Source of the DNA: Caloramator sp.
GTDB lineage: Bacteria; Bacillota; Clostridia; Clostridiales; Caloramatoraceae
NCBI GenBank assembly: GCA_026417075.1
Contig: JAOADY010000020.1
Location: forward strand, 1 to 44,428
DNA: 44,428 bases
Reading direction: 5' to 3'
Part shown: in pieces, positions 1-8,932 of the stretch
Numbering within the stretch: position 1 is the first letter of the stretch
Layout: the number at the start of each line of letters is the position of its first letter
Position numbers and translations under genes: made by a program
The notes under the pieces: model-generated
Databases searched by the model: none
Seen by the model: only the letters and a program-made list of their open reading frames with translations
Told to the model about the DNA's origin: nothing

Positions 1-139
1 AAGGGTACTATCCCTTTTATTTTTTAGGAATATTAATAAAATATTTATATTAAAATTAGAAATTTATTTTGAAAATTTATATGCTATCGCATAAATAAAT
101 CCCTTGATTTTTGAAACCAAGGGGTTTATCAACAATCTG

Positions 140-175
140 AAGGAAAGACACTTAAAAGTGTCTTTCCTTTTTAAT
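140..175. terminator. Intrinsic terminator-like hairpin upstream of nrdJ
   Basis: Inverted repeat AAGGAAAGACACTT/AAGTGTCTTTCCTT followed by a T-rich tract. Confidence 0.75.
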
Positions 176-251
176 TTTTATCTTAAGAAAAATATTACAA
201 AGAAATAATTAGTATTACAAAGATAAATTGCTTTAAAAAAGTTTTTGTTAT

Positions 252-280
252 TTGAAGTAGTGGAGAAACGATGATACAAT
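252..280 (+). promoter_or_regulatory. Putative sigma-A promoter of nrdJ
   Basis: TTGAAG (252-257), 17-nt spacer, TACAAT (275-280). Confidence 0.55.
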
Positions 281-320
281 ATATTGTATAAGAAATAATT
301 AATTCTACAAAATATAGATT
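274..320 (+). promoter_or_regulatory. Paired NrdR-box-like elements
   Basis: Perfect palindrome ATACAATATATTGTAT (274-289) and weaker CTACAAAATATAGATT (305-320), 31 bp start to start; resembles the NrdR consensus acaCwAtATaTwGtgt. Confidence 0.6.
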
Positions 321-335
321 TAAGGAGGTAAATAA

Positions 336-2576
336 ATGAATCTTTCTGAAAATGCGCTGAGGGTATTAAACAAAAGATATCTTGCAAAGGATGAAAATGG
401 AAATGTTATAGAGACCGTAGAGGATATGTTTAAAAGAGTTGCAAGTGCTGTTGCTGCTGCTGATAAGATTTATGATAAAGATGCAGATGTTTCTATTACT
501 GAAAAAAAGTTTTATGATTTGATGACAACGCTAAGGTTTATTCCAAATTCTCCAACTCTTATGAATGCTGGGCGTCCTTTAGGTCAGCTTTCTGCTTGCT
601 TTGTCCTACCAATTGAAGATTCTATGGAGGGTATATTTGATTCAGTTAAAAATGCGGCATTAATACATAAATCAGGAGGGGGAACGGGTTTTAGTTTTTC
701 AAGGTTAAGACCTAAAGGTTCAACTGTTAAAACAACAGGAGGAGTTGCCTCAGGACCTGTTAGCTTTTTGAAGGTATTTAATTCTGCAACAGAGGCAGTA
801 AAGCAGGGTGGAACAAGAAGAGGAGCAAATATGGCTATACTTCGTGTTGACCATCCAGATATAATGGAATTTATAAAATGCAAAGAGGATAATAGTGAGA
901 TAACAAATTTTAACATTAGCATTGGAATTACTGAAAAATTTATGGAAGCAGTTTTTAAAGGTGAGGATTATGAACTTATAGACCCATATACTAAATCTGT
1001 ATCAGAAAAGCTAAATGCAAAGGAAGTTTTTGAAACAATAATAAAAATGGCATGGAGAAATGGTGAGCCGGGAATAGTCTTTTTAGATAGGATGAATAAA
1101 GATAATCCAACTCCTTCATTAGGAGAGATTGAAAGCACTAATCCCTGTGGAGAGCAGCCTCTACTGCCCTTTGAGAGCTGCAATCTTGGCTCTATAAACC
1201 TTGTTAAAATGCTTAAATTAAAAGATTATAGATATGAAGTTGATTATGAGCTTCTTGAAAATACTATTTATGATGCTGTTCATTTTCTTGATAATGTTAT
1301 AGATGTAAATAAATATCCTCTGCCTCAAATAGAAAAAAGAACAAAGCTTACAAGAAAGATTGGACTTGGAGTTATGGGCTTTGCAGATATGCTTATAATG
1401 CTTAAAATTCCTTATAATTCTCAGAAGGCCGTTGATTTTGCAGATAATTTGATGGGCTTTATTGATGAAAAATCAAAGAAGGCAAGCAGGGAGCTTGCTA
1501 AAAAAAGAGGTGCTTTTCCAGCTTTTTATGACAGTATATATAAAGATGAGAAACCTATACGAAACGCAACTACAACGACTATTGCGCCAACAGGAACTAT
1601 AAGCATAATAGCAGGAGTTTCGTCGGGTATCGAGCCTTTATTTGCAGTTGCCTTTGTAAGAAATGTTATGGATAATGATAAACTAACTGAGGTTCATCCG
1701 TATTTTGAAAATATGATTAAAGAAAGAGGTATTTACTCAAAGGATCTTATGCTAAAGGTTGCGCAGATGGGTACCCCAGCACATATTAAAGAAATACCTG
1801 AGGATATAAAAAGAATTTTTGTAACTGCCCATGATGTTAGTCCTATATGGCACATAAGGATGCAGGCAGCCTTTCAAAAGCATACGGATAATGCTGTTTC
1901 AAAGACAGTAAATTTTAAAAATGAGGCAACAGTTGAAGATGTAAGGCAGGTTTATATACTTGCATATAAACTTGGATGCAAAGGGGTTACTATATACAGG
2001 GATGGAAGCAGAGAAGGTCAGGTTTTAAATGTTGGGACTTTGGATAATAAAAATGAAGAGGAGAAATCCTCTCCAAGACAAAGGCCTCAAATAACAAGAG
2101 GTATTACAGAGAAGGTGAGGGTAGGTTGCGGAAACCTTTATATAACTGTTAATTATGATGATGATGGAATCTGTGAGGTATTTACTAACGTTGGTAAAGC
2201 AGGAGGCTGTCCTTCTCAATCAGAAGCTACGGCAAGGCTTATATCTATAGCTCTTAGAAGCGGAATGAGCCCATCGGAGATTGTTGAGCAGCTAAAGGGA
2301 ATAAGGTGCCATTCTACATTAAGACAAAGAGCAAACAACAGCGATATTAAGGTTTTGTCTTGTCCCGATGCAATAGCAAGGACAATAGAAAAGCTTATGA
2401 ATTTAAATCAAAGGCAAAAAGGAATGGATTTAGATGAGATAACAGATGTTGCTGAACTAATACCTCCAAAGGATATAAAAATAGAAAAGATAAGATGTCC
2501 TGAGTGCAAAAGCACTATTACGCATCAAGACGGATGTGTAATATGCCCAAACTGTGGCTATTCAAAATGCAGTTAG
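336..2576 (+). CDS. nrdJ: Vitamin B12-dependent (class II) ribonucleoside-diphosphate reductase
   Basis: 746-aa ORF with RNR motifs (NSPTLMNAG, STNPCGEQPLLPFESCNLGSINL, APTGTISIIAG) and a C-terminal Cys-rich zinc-ribbon tail. Confidence 0.95.
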   Translation: MNLSENALRVLNKRYLAKDENGNVIETVEDMFKRVASAVAAADKIYDKDADVSITEKKFYDLMTTLRFIPNSPTLMNAGRPLGQLSACFVLPIEDSMEGIFDSVKNAALIHKSGGGTGFSFSRLRPKGSTVKTTGGVASGPVSFLKVFNSATEAVKQGGTRRGANMAILRVDHPDIMEFIKCKEDNSEITNFNISIGITEKFMEAVFKGEDYELIDPYTKSVSEKLNAKEVFETIIKMAWRNGEPGIVFLDRMNKDNPTPSLGEIESTNPCGEQPLLPFESCNLGSINLVKMLKLKDYRYEVDYELLENTIYDAVHFLDNVIDVNKYPLPQIEKRTKLTRKIGLGVMGFADMLIMLKIPYNSQKAVDFADNLMGFIDEKSKKASRELAKKRGAFPAFYDSIYKDEKPIRNATTTTIAPTGTISIIAGVSSGIEPLFAVAFVRNVMDNDKLTEVHPYFENMIKERGIYSKDLMLKVAQMGTPAHIKEIPEDIKRIFVTAHDVSPIWHIRMQAAFQKHTDNAVSKTVNFKNEATVEDVRQVYILAYKLGCKGVTIYRDGSREGQVLNVGTLDNKNEEEKSSPRQRPQITRGITEKVRVGCGNLYITVNYDDDGICEVFTNVGKAGGCPSQSEATARLISIALRSGMSPSEIVEQLKGIRCHSTLRQRANNSDIKVLSCPDAIARTIEKLMNLNQRQKGMDLDEITDVAELIPPKDIKIEKIRCPECKSTITHQDGCVICPNCGYSKCS

Positions 2577-2592
2577 TATTTTCATAAAGAAG

Positions 2593-2623
2593 GCAAAGAG
2601 ATGTCATAACTCTTTGCTTTTTT
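2593..2623 (+). terminator. Intrinsic terminator after nrdJ
   Basis: GCAAAGAG...CTCTTTGC followed by TTTTTT. Confidence 0.8.
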
Positions 2624-2730
2624 GATAAAAAGGTATAAAATTAAAGGATTTTTCAAGTTCATGTCGAATATGAAAAATTGGTAATTATACTTTAAGTAGA
2701 TAATTTTTATCATTAAACTGAGGTGGATTT

Positions 2731-3615
2731 ATGTTAAAGTGTAAAAATTGTGGATTTAATTTGGAGGAGGGTGATGTATTTTGCCCAAACTGCGGAAGTA
2801 AACAGAAGGAGGATAATTTTGAAGAATGCTCTTCAAATGAGACAGCTTTAAAGGCTCAAAATCAATTTGACTTTCAAGAGATAATTAATGTTTTAACTCA
2901 AATGTTCTTAAAACCAATTGATGGAGCTAAAAAATTTATTCAGGAAGGCAGAAAACAAGCAACTTTAATACTCATGGTAGTTATTTGCTTAATTCAAGGT
3001 TTGCTTGGAATGTGGAAAACAAATCAAATAATTAATAATATCAGCAAAACAATTATTGATTTTGCTAAATCTATTAATAGTTTTATGTCCCTTTTTAACG
3101 GAGACTATTTAAGAGATTTAAATGATTTGATGGATCTTACACAGGTATTAGATAAAATAAAATCTTTAATACAGTTGCCCTATGGAAAAATATTCTTACA
3201 GAACGCATTTATTATTTTTATAATTATTTTGACTGTATTTATTGGAATACTAATATTTTCAAATATTTTATCAAAAGAAAAAAGCGATGTCTTAGTTATA
3301 TTTAAAATTTCCGTTGTAAGTTTATTGCCTTTTATATATTTTGAAATACTTTCTATAATTGTATCGTATATAGCATTTTATTTAGGTATTATAATTCTTT
3401 TATTTGGAATATTTGCTTCAATAATTATTTTAAATAGTTTAATGAATATTTATTTAATTAGCAATGAAAATAATTGTGTATTTATAACTTCTTTTATTGT
3501 AATTATAGCTTTAATAGTGTTTACTGTTATAACTGCTAAATACATGAGATCAAATTCTATATGGCTTATCAATCATATTAAAAGCATTTCAAATATGATT
3601 GATTTTTGGATGTAG
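2731..3615 (+). CDS. Zinc-ribbon multi-pass membrane protein of unknown function
   Basis: N-terminal CxxC...CPNCG zinc ribbon, then several hydrophobic segments. Confidence 0.7.
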   Translation: MLKCKNCGFNLEEGDVFCPNCGSKQKEDNFEECSSNETALKAQNQFDFQEIINVLTQMFLKPIDGAKKFIQEGRKQATLILMVVICLIQGLLGMWKTNQIINNISKTIIDFAKSINSFMSLFNGDYLRDLNDLMDLTQVLDKIKSLIQLPYGKIFLQNAFIIFIIILTVFIGILIFSNILSKEKSDVLVIFKISVVSLLPFIYFEILSIIVSYIAFYLGIIILLFGIFASIIILNSLMNIYLISNENNCVFITSFIVIIALIVFTVITAKYMRSNSIWLINHIKSISNMIDFWM

Positions 3616-4426
3616 TATTTACTATGGATGGGAAGGAAATGGGCAAAAGCGATACGGATAATTTTCAAAAACAATATGGCCCATTTTTACCTGGAATACA
3701 TAAAATTACTGCCACATATAAAGCAAATATGCAAATCTTAATGAGAGTTATGATATAAATACAATCGATTCGAATGAAATAGATGAAAAGGGCAGAATAA
3801 CAGTATATTTGCTTAATAATGTTAAATATATTGATTTTGACAGCGATTTTCAGGATGCAGAGATATATGTAAACAACCAGCCAACTGGAGTTAAGGTTCA
3901 AGATGCAAAAATGTTTGGACCACTTAATGCAGGTACAAAGGTTTATGCTAAAGCTAATAAAAATGGAAAAGATTTAATAAGCGATGAATATATAGTGGAT
4001 GACTCTGAAAATACACAGGTATATTTGAGCTTTGAAAATGCCCTTTATCAGATTGAGAGAATGGAAGGAGATATAAGAGATCTGATAGAAGGCTATGCAG
4101 AGTCACTATGCAATGCTGTTAATTATAATAATTTTTCATATTTAGAATCTTACTTATATCCTGGAAGTTCAATATATGAAATGCAGAAAACTTATGTACC
4201 AAATACTTATAATAAAGGTATTAGGGAATATATTATGTCCCTTAACATTTTATCCTATAATATTAGTGAAGATAATAAAACAGGAACTGTAACTACTGAA
4301 GAAAGATATAAAATATATAATGCTAACAATGAAGAGAGCATAAAAGTATTTAAATATACTTATACATTTAGATTTAATGAATTAAATCAAAGATATCAAA
4401 TAGAAAGCATAAAGCAAGCTAATTAA
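3603..4426 (+). pseudogene. Frame-disrupted TcaA-like zinc-ribbon/extracellular-domain protein; intact C-terminal ORF is 3809-4426
   Basis: Frame from 3603 reads VVFTMDGKEMGKSDTDNFQKQYGPFLPGIHKITATYKAN (TcaA-like); reading moves to another frame near 3726-3740 (NESYDINTIDSNEIDEKGRITVYLLNNVKYIDF...) that continues into ORF 3809-4426; no N-terminal zinc ribbon/TM for this unit. Confidence 0.55.
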
Positions 4427-4432
4427 GTGGGA

Positions 4433-4462
4433 AAACTGGTCTATTAAAGGCCAGTTTTTTTT
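4433..4462 (+). terminator. Intrinsic terminator
   Basis: AAAACTGG...CCAGTTTTTTTT. Confidence 0.85.
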
Positions 4463-4558
4463 AATAACAAGATACTTATGTTAAAAAAGATATTGATTAT
4501 TATTGATTTAATAAAGGAATTTTTTTTGAGTTTATAGAGAAAATAATAAATAGCAATG

Positions 4559-4586
4559 TTAAATTGTACTTAACATTAACTTAACA
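4559..4586 (+). promoter_or_regulatory. Pho box (PhoP-binding direct repeats) upstream of pstS
   Basis: TTAAAT-tgtac-TTAACA-ttaac-TTAACA: three 6-mers at 11-bp period; a -10 like TATAAT lies at 4619-4624. Confidence 0.75.
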
Positions 4587-4657
4587 AAAATATGCAGGAA
4601 TATGAAATTTATTAAAAATATAATAAAGATGTAAAGTTAAATGAAAGGAGAAAAAAT

Positions 4658-5563
4658 ATGAATAAAATTAAAGGATTAATTATTGTTTTATTAGTATCTA
4701 TGCTTACATTATCCACTGTTTCTTGCAGCAAAAAACCAGCAGCTCTTGCAGGAACTATAAAAGTTGATGGTTCAAGTACAGTAGGGCCTATAACCCAGGC
4801 AGTTGCTGAAGAGTTTAAGAAAGTTAATAAGGATGTTGAAATTGCTGTTGGTATATCAGGTACTGGTGGAGGATTTAAAAAGTTTGTAGTTGGAGAAACA
4901 GATATTAACGATGCTTCAAGACCAATTAAGAAAGAAGAGATGGATAAAGCTAAAGAAAATAATATACAGATGGCAGAGTTTGAAGTTGCAAAGGATGGAA
5001 TTGCAATAGTTGTAAATAAGGAAAATACATGGGTTTCAGATATAACAACAGAGCAGCTTAAAAAGATTTGGTCAAAGGATTCAACAGTAAAGACATGGAA
5101 GGATGTTAATCCATCCTGGCCCAATATTCCAATAAAGCTTTATGGGCCAGGAACAGATTCAGGAACATTTGAATATTTTACAGAAGCTATTAACGGTAAG
5201 GCAAAAGAAATAAGACCAGATTTTACAGCAAGTGAAGACGACAACATTTTAGTACAGGGTGTAGAAGGCGACAAGGGAGCTATGGGGTATTTTGGACTTG
5301 CATATTATGAAGAAAATAAAGATAAGCTTAAAATTTTAAAGGTTAACGGTGTTGAACCAAATCTTGATACAGTTATGAATGGAACTTATAAGCCTCTTTC
5401 AAGACCACTTTATATTTATGTAAATAATAAATCTTTAGAAAGAGCAGAAGTTAAGGAATTTTTAAAATTCTATCTAACAAAGGCAAAAGACCTTGTAAAG
5501 GAAGTTGGCTATATTCCGCTTAAAGATACTAAATATCAAGAACAATTAAGTAAAATAAAGTAA
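4658..5563 (+). CDS. pstS: Phosphate ABC transporter substrate-binding lipoprotein PstS
   Basis: Lipobox-like LSTVSCS; KVDGSSTVGPITQAVAEEF; GSGTFEYF-like phosphate-binding segment; followed by pstCAB-phoU. Confidence 0.95.
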   Translation: MNKIKGLIIVLLVSMLTLSTVSCSKKPAALAGTIKVDGSSTVGPITQAVAEEFKKVNKDVEIAVGISGTGGGFKKFVVGETDINDASRPIKKEEMDKAKENNIQMAEFEVAKDGIAIVVNKENTWVSDITTEQLKKIWSKDSTVKTWKDVNPSWPNIPIKLYGPGTDSGTFEYFTEAINGKAKEIRPDFTASEDDNILVQGVEGDKGAMGYFGLAYYEENKDKLKILKVNGVEPNLDTVMNGTYKPLSRPLYIYVNNKSLERAEVKEFLKFYLTKAKDLVKEVGYIPLKDTKYQEQLSKIK

Positions 5564-5568
5564 TTAAT

Positions 5569-5587
5569 AGGCACCTTTAAGGTGCCT
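5569..5587 (+). promoter_or_regulatory. Intercistronic hairpin between pstS and pstC
   Basis: AGGCACC-tttaa-GGTGCCT stem-loop without a downstream T-run. Confidence 0.6.
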
Positions 5588-5618
5588 TGTGTACTTTAAA
5601 TGTTTAAGGGGGATTATG

Positions 5619-6524
5619 ATGAATAAAATCCTATTTGAAAGTAAATCAAAGATGCAAAAAAATGAAAGGGTTATTAATAAAACGCTTACAATACTTGGAA
5701 TGGTATCCATATTCACAACTATAGGTATAATCTTATCCTTAACAGAAGAAACAATACAATTTTTCAGGAGCGTTTCTATTATTGAGTTTTTTACAAGCAG
5801 AAAATGGACTCCTATGTTTGAACCTGCAAATTATGGGGTGCTTCCTCTTGTTATGGGAACCTTTTTAATTGTCATTTTTTCTTCTATTATTTCAATACCT
5901 ATTGGGCTTGGAAGCGCTATTTATTTGAGCGAATATGCACCAAAGAAAGTTAGAAAAATATTAAAACCTGTTCTTGAAATACTTGCAGGAATACCTTCAA
6001 TAGTTTATGGATATTTTGCATTAACATCAATAACTCCTCTTATAAGGAGTATATTTCCTAGTGCAAGCGTATTTAATGCACTAAGTGCAGGAATTGCTGT
6101 TGGTATAATGACTATACCTATGGTTTCATCGCTAAGTGAGGATGCTATGATGGCTGTACCCGATTCATTAAGGCTTGGAGCCTATGCTCTAGGTTCTACA
6201 AAATTTGAAGTTTCAACTAAAATTGTGGTTCCTGCTGCTTTTTCAGGCATTGCTGCATCCTTTATACTATCAATTTCAAGAGCTATTGGAGAGACTATGA
6301 TAGTTGCTATGGCGGCAGGTTCAACACCAAAATTAACATTAAATCCCCTTGAGAGCATACAGACTATGACAGGATATATAGTACAGATAAGCCTTGGAGA
6401 TGTTCCAGCAGGTTCTATAGGATATAAAACTATATTTGCAGTAGGTACACTATTGTTTGCTATTACCTTAATATTAAATATTATTTCAAGAAATATAGTA
6501 AAAAAATACAGGAGGGCATATTGA
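5619..6524 (+). CDS. pstC: Phosphate ABC transporter permease PstC
   Basis: Multi-TM permease with EAA-like loop (LGAYALGSTKFEVSTKIVVPAAFSGI); start moved from GTG 5589 to ATG 5616/5619 behind AAGGGGG. Confidence 0.93.
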   Translation: MNKILFESKSKMQKNERVINKTLTILGMVSIFTTIGIILSLTEETIQFFRSVSIIEFFTSRKWTPMFEPANYGVLPLVMGTFLIVIFSSIISIPIGLGSAIYLSEYAPKKVRKILKPVLEILAGIPSIVYGYFALTSITPLIRSIFPSASVFNALSAGIAVGIMTIPMVSSLSEDAMMAVPDSLRLGAYALGSTKFEVSTKIVVPAAFSGIAASFILSISRAIGETMIVAMAAGSTPKLTLNPLESIQTMTGYIVQISLGDVPAGSIGYKTIFAVGTLLFAITLILNIISRNIVKKYRRAY

Positions 6525-7423
6525 TGAGCGTTTTAAAGGAAGATTTAGTAAGGCTTATTGATAATCCTGTAGGACTTAGAAGAAGAAAAATAAAAAATAA
6601 ATTTTTTCATGGATTGCTCTTTCTTTGTACGATATTTGGAGTTGTTGTACTTGCCTTCCTTTTATATGATATATTGAAAAAAGGTTTGCCCTGGCTTTCA
6701 GTAGATTTTATAAAGAATTTTCCATCAAGATTTCCTAAAAAATCAGGAATTTATCCAGCACTTTTAGGAAGCCTTATGCTGATACTTTTAACTACTGTTA
6801 TTGCCTTTCCCGTAGGCGTTGGGACGGCTGTTTATCTTGAAGAATACGCAGGAAATAATAAATTTACAGAGTTTATAAAGCTGAATATAGCCAATCTTGC
6901 AGGTGTTCCTTCAATTATTTATGGTATGCTCGGACTTGCGGTTTTTGTAAGAGCTTTAGGCATGGGAAGAAGCATTTTAGCAGGATCTTTTACTATGGCA
7001 CTTCTTGTTCTTCCAATAATAATAATATCATCTCAGGAAGCTATACGAAGCGTTCCAGGGATTTTAAAGCAGGCCTCCTATGCCCTTGGGACAACTAAAT
7101 GGCAGACTGTAACAGGGGTTATTCTTCCCTATGCAATACCAGGGATTTTAACCGGTACTATACTATCTGTATCAAGAGCATTAGGGGAAGCTGCACCATT
7201 AATAGTGGTTGGAGCATTATCCTATGTATCCTTTGCTCCAAGTTCAGTGATGGATTCCTTTACAACGCTCCCAATACAGATATTTAACTGGGCGAGCATG
7301 CCAAAAAAAGATTTTCAAAATGTAGCAGCTGCAGGCATTATAGTGCTTCTTATAATACTTTTAGCTGTAAATTCTATTGCTATAATACTAAGAGACAAAT
7401 ATCAAATAAGAATGAAGGATTAG
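6524..7423 (+). CDS. pstA: Phosphate ABC transporter permease PstA
   Basis: Multi-TM permease ([29 protein letters not shown]); ATG 6524 overlaps the pstC stop, with GGAGGG upstream. Confidence 0.93.
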   Translation: MSVLKEDLVRLIDNPVGLRRRKIKNKFFHGLLFLCTIFGVVVLAFLLYDILKKGLPWLSVDFIKNFPSRFPKKSGIYPALLGSLMLILLTTVIAFPVGVGTAVYLEEYAGNNKFTEFIKLNIANLAGVPSIIYGMLGLAVFVRALGMGRSILAGSFTMALLVLPIIIISSQEAIRSVPGILKQASYALGTTKWQTVTGVILPYAIPGILTGTILSVSRALGEAAPLIVVGALSYVSFAPSSVMDSFTTLPIQIFNWASMPKKDFQNVAAAGIIVLLIILLAVNSIAIILRDKYQIRMKD

Positions 7424-7434
7424 GGGGGATATTA

Positions 7435-8190
7435 ATGGAGACAAAAATAAGAGTTGAAAATTTAAATTTTTATTATGGTAACAATAGAGCACTAACTAAC
7501 ATAAATATGGAAATATACAGGAATAAAATAACAGCATTTATAGGACCTTCAGGATGCGGAAAATCAACTTTTTTAAGAACTATAAACAGAATGAATGAAT
7601 TTATAGAAAACACGAGGGTTGAAGGCAAAGTACTAATAGATGATGAAGATATATATTCAAAAAAAGTTGATCCAGTTGAGCTGAGAAGAAGAGTTGGAAT
7701 GGTATTTCAAAGACCAAACCCTTTTCCTAAAACTATATATGAAAATATAGTATATGGTCTTAAAAAAAATGGAGTTAAGAATAAAGAAGTACTTGATGAA
7801 GTTGTTGATACTACTTTAAAATCTGTTGCACTTTATGAAGAAGTAAAGGATAAGATACACAAATCAGCTTTAGAGCTCTCAGGTGGTCAACAGCAAAGGC
7901 TTTGTATTGCAAGAGCAATAGCCATGCAACCGGATGTAATACTTTTTGATGAACCAACATCAGCTCTTGACCCTATATCAACTATGAAAATTGAAGAACT
8001 TCTTCTTGAATTAAAAAACGATTATACCATAATTATAGTAACACACTCAATGCAGCAGGCAGCGAGGATATCTGACTATACAGCTTTTTTTCTAAATGGA
8101 GAACTTATTGAAATTGATGAAACTAACAAGATATTTTCAAACCCAAGGGATAAAAGAACAGAGGATTATATAACGGGTAGATTTGGTTAA
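7435..8190 (+). CDS. pstB: Phosphate ABC transporter ATP-binding protein PstB
   Basis: Walker [10 protein letters not shown], signature [14 protein letters not shown], Walker [13 protein letters not shown]. Confidence 0.97.
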   Translation: METKIRVENLNFYYGNNRALTNINMEIYRNKITAFIGPSGCGKSTFLRTINRMNEFIENTRVEGKVLIDDEDIYSKKVDPVELRRRVGMVFQRPNPFPKTIYENIVYGLKKNGVKNKEVLDEVVDTTLKSVALYEEVKDKIHKSALELSGGQQQRLCIARAIAMQPDVILFDEPTSALDPISTMKIEELLLELKNDYTIIIVTHSMQQAARISDYTAFFLNGELIEIDETNKIFSNPRDKRTEDYITGRFG

Positions 8191-8202
8191 GGTGGTGTTT
8201 TA

Positions 8203-8853
8203 ATGAGAGAGCATTTTTTTCAAAAGATTGAGGATGTAAAGCATGACATTTTAAGAATGGGGAATATGGTTGAAAGGATTATTAATGATTCTGTAGATGC
8301 ATTAAAAAATCAGGATATAGAGGCTTCTAAGAAAATATATATAGATGATGATAAAATAGATACTATGGAACATGAAATTGAAAATAAATGTATAATCCTT
8401 CTTGCTCTTCAGCAACCTTTAGCAAAGGACTTGAGAATAATAACAACTGCTTTAAGGATGATTATTGATCTTGAAAGAATGGGAGATCATGCAGTTAACA
8501 TAGCTAAAACTACTATTCAAATAGGAAATGAACCCTTTATAAAACCTCTTGTGGATATACCTAAAATGGCACAAATAACGCAAGAGATGGTCAAATTAAG
8601 CCTCGATGCTTTTGTTAAGGAAGACATAAATCTTGCTAAAAAGGCAGCTGAAATGGATGAAGAGGTTGATAAACTTTACGAACTTATAATTAAGGATTTA
8701 TTAAACATTATAGCAAAGGACAACAGCAATATAAATCAGGCAACAAAGCTTATGTTTGTGGGAAGATTTTTAGAGAGGATAGCAGACCATACAACTAATA
8801 TTTGTGAAAGAATAATATATATGGTTACAGGAGAATATGAAGAGATAAATTAA
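8203..8853 (+). CDS. phoU: Phosphate signalling regulator PhoU
   Basis: 216 aa with PhoU repeats (DLERMGDHAVNIAK, LERIADHTTNICE). Confidence 0.95.
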   Translation: MREHFFQKIEDVKHDILRMGNMVERIINDSVDALKNQDIEASKKIYIDDDKIDTMEHEIENKCIILLALQQPLAKDLRIITTALRMIIDLERMGDHAVNIAKTTIQIGNEPFIKPLVDIPKMAQITQEMVKLSLDAFVKEDINLAKKAAEMDEEVDKLYELIIKDLLNIIAKDNSNINQATKLMFVGRFLERIADHTTNICERIIYMVTGEYEEIN

Positions 8854-8876
8854 AGCGGCAATTGCCGCTTTTTTTG
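8853..8876 (+). terminator. Intrinsic terminator after phoU
   Basis: AAGCGGCAATTGCCGCTT palindrome followed by TTTTT. Confidence 0.9.
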
Positions 8877-8932
8877 TGTCAAAATTATATGCTTTGAATA
8901 ATATGAAATAGAATGATTTTGAGGGGGATAAT

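Noticed and set aside
178-387. 69-aa minus-strand ORF at the window start
   Set aside because: Overlaps the nrdJ promoter and start; AT-rich low-complexity translation with no recognisable features
4612-5124. 170-aa minus-strand ORF opposite pstS
   Set aside because: Antisense shadow ORF over a certain coding gene; no RBS or family signature
7099-7287. 62-aa + strand ORF nested in pstA
   Set aside because: Alternative frame inside pstA with no support
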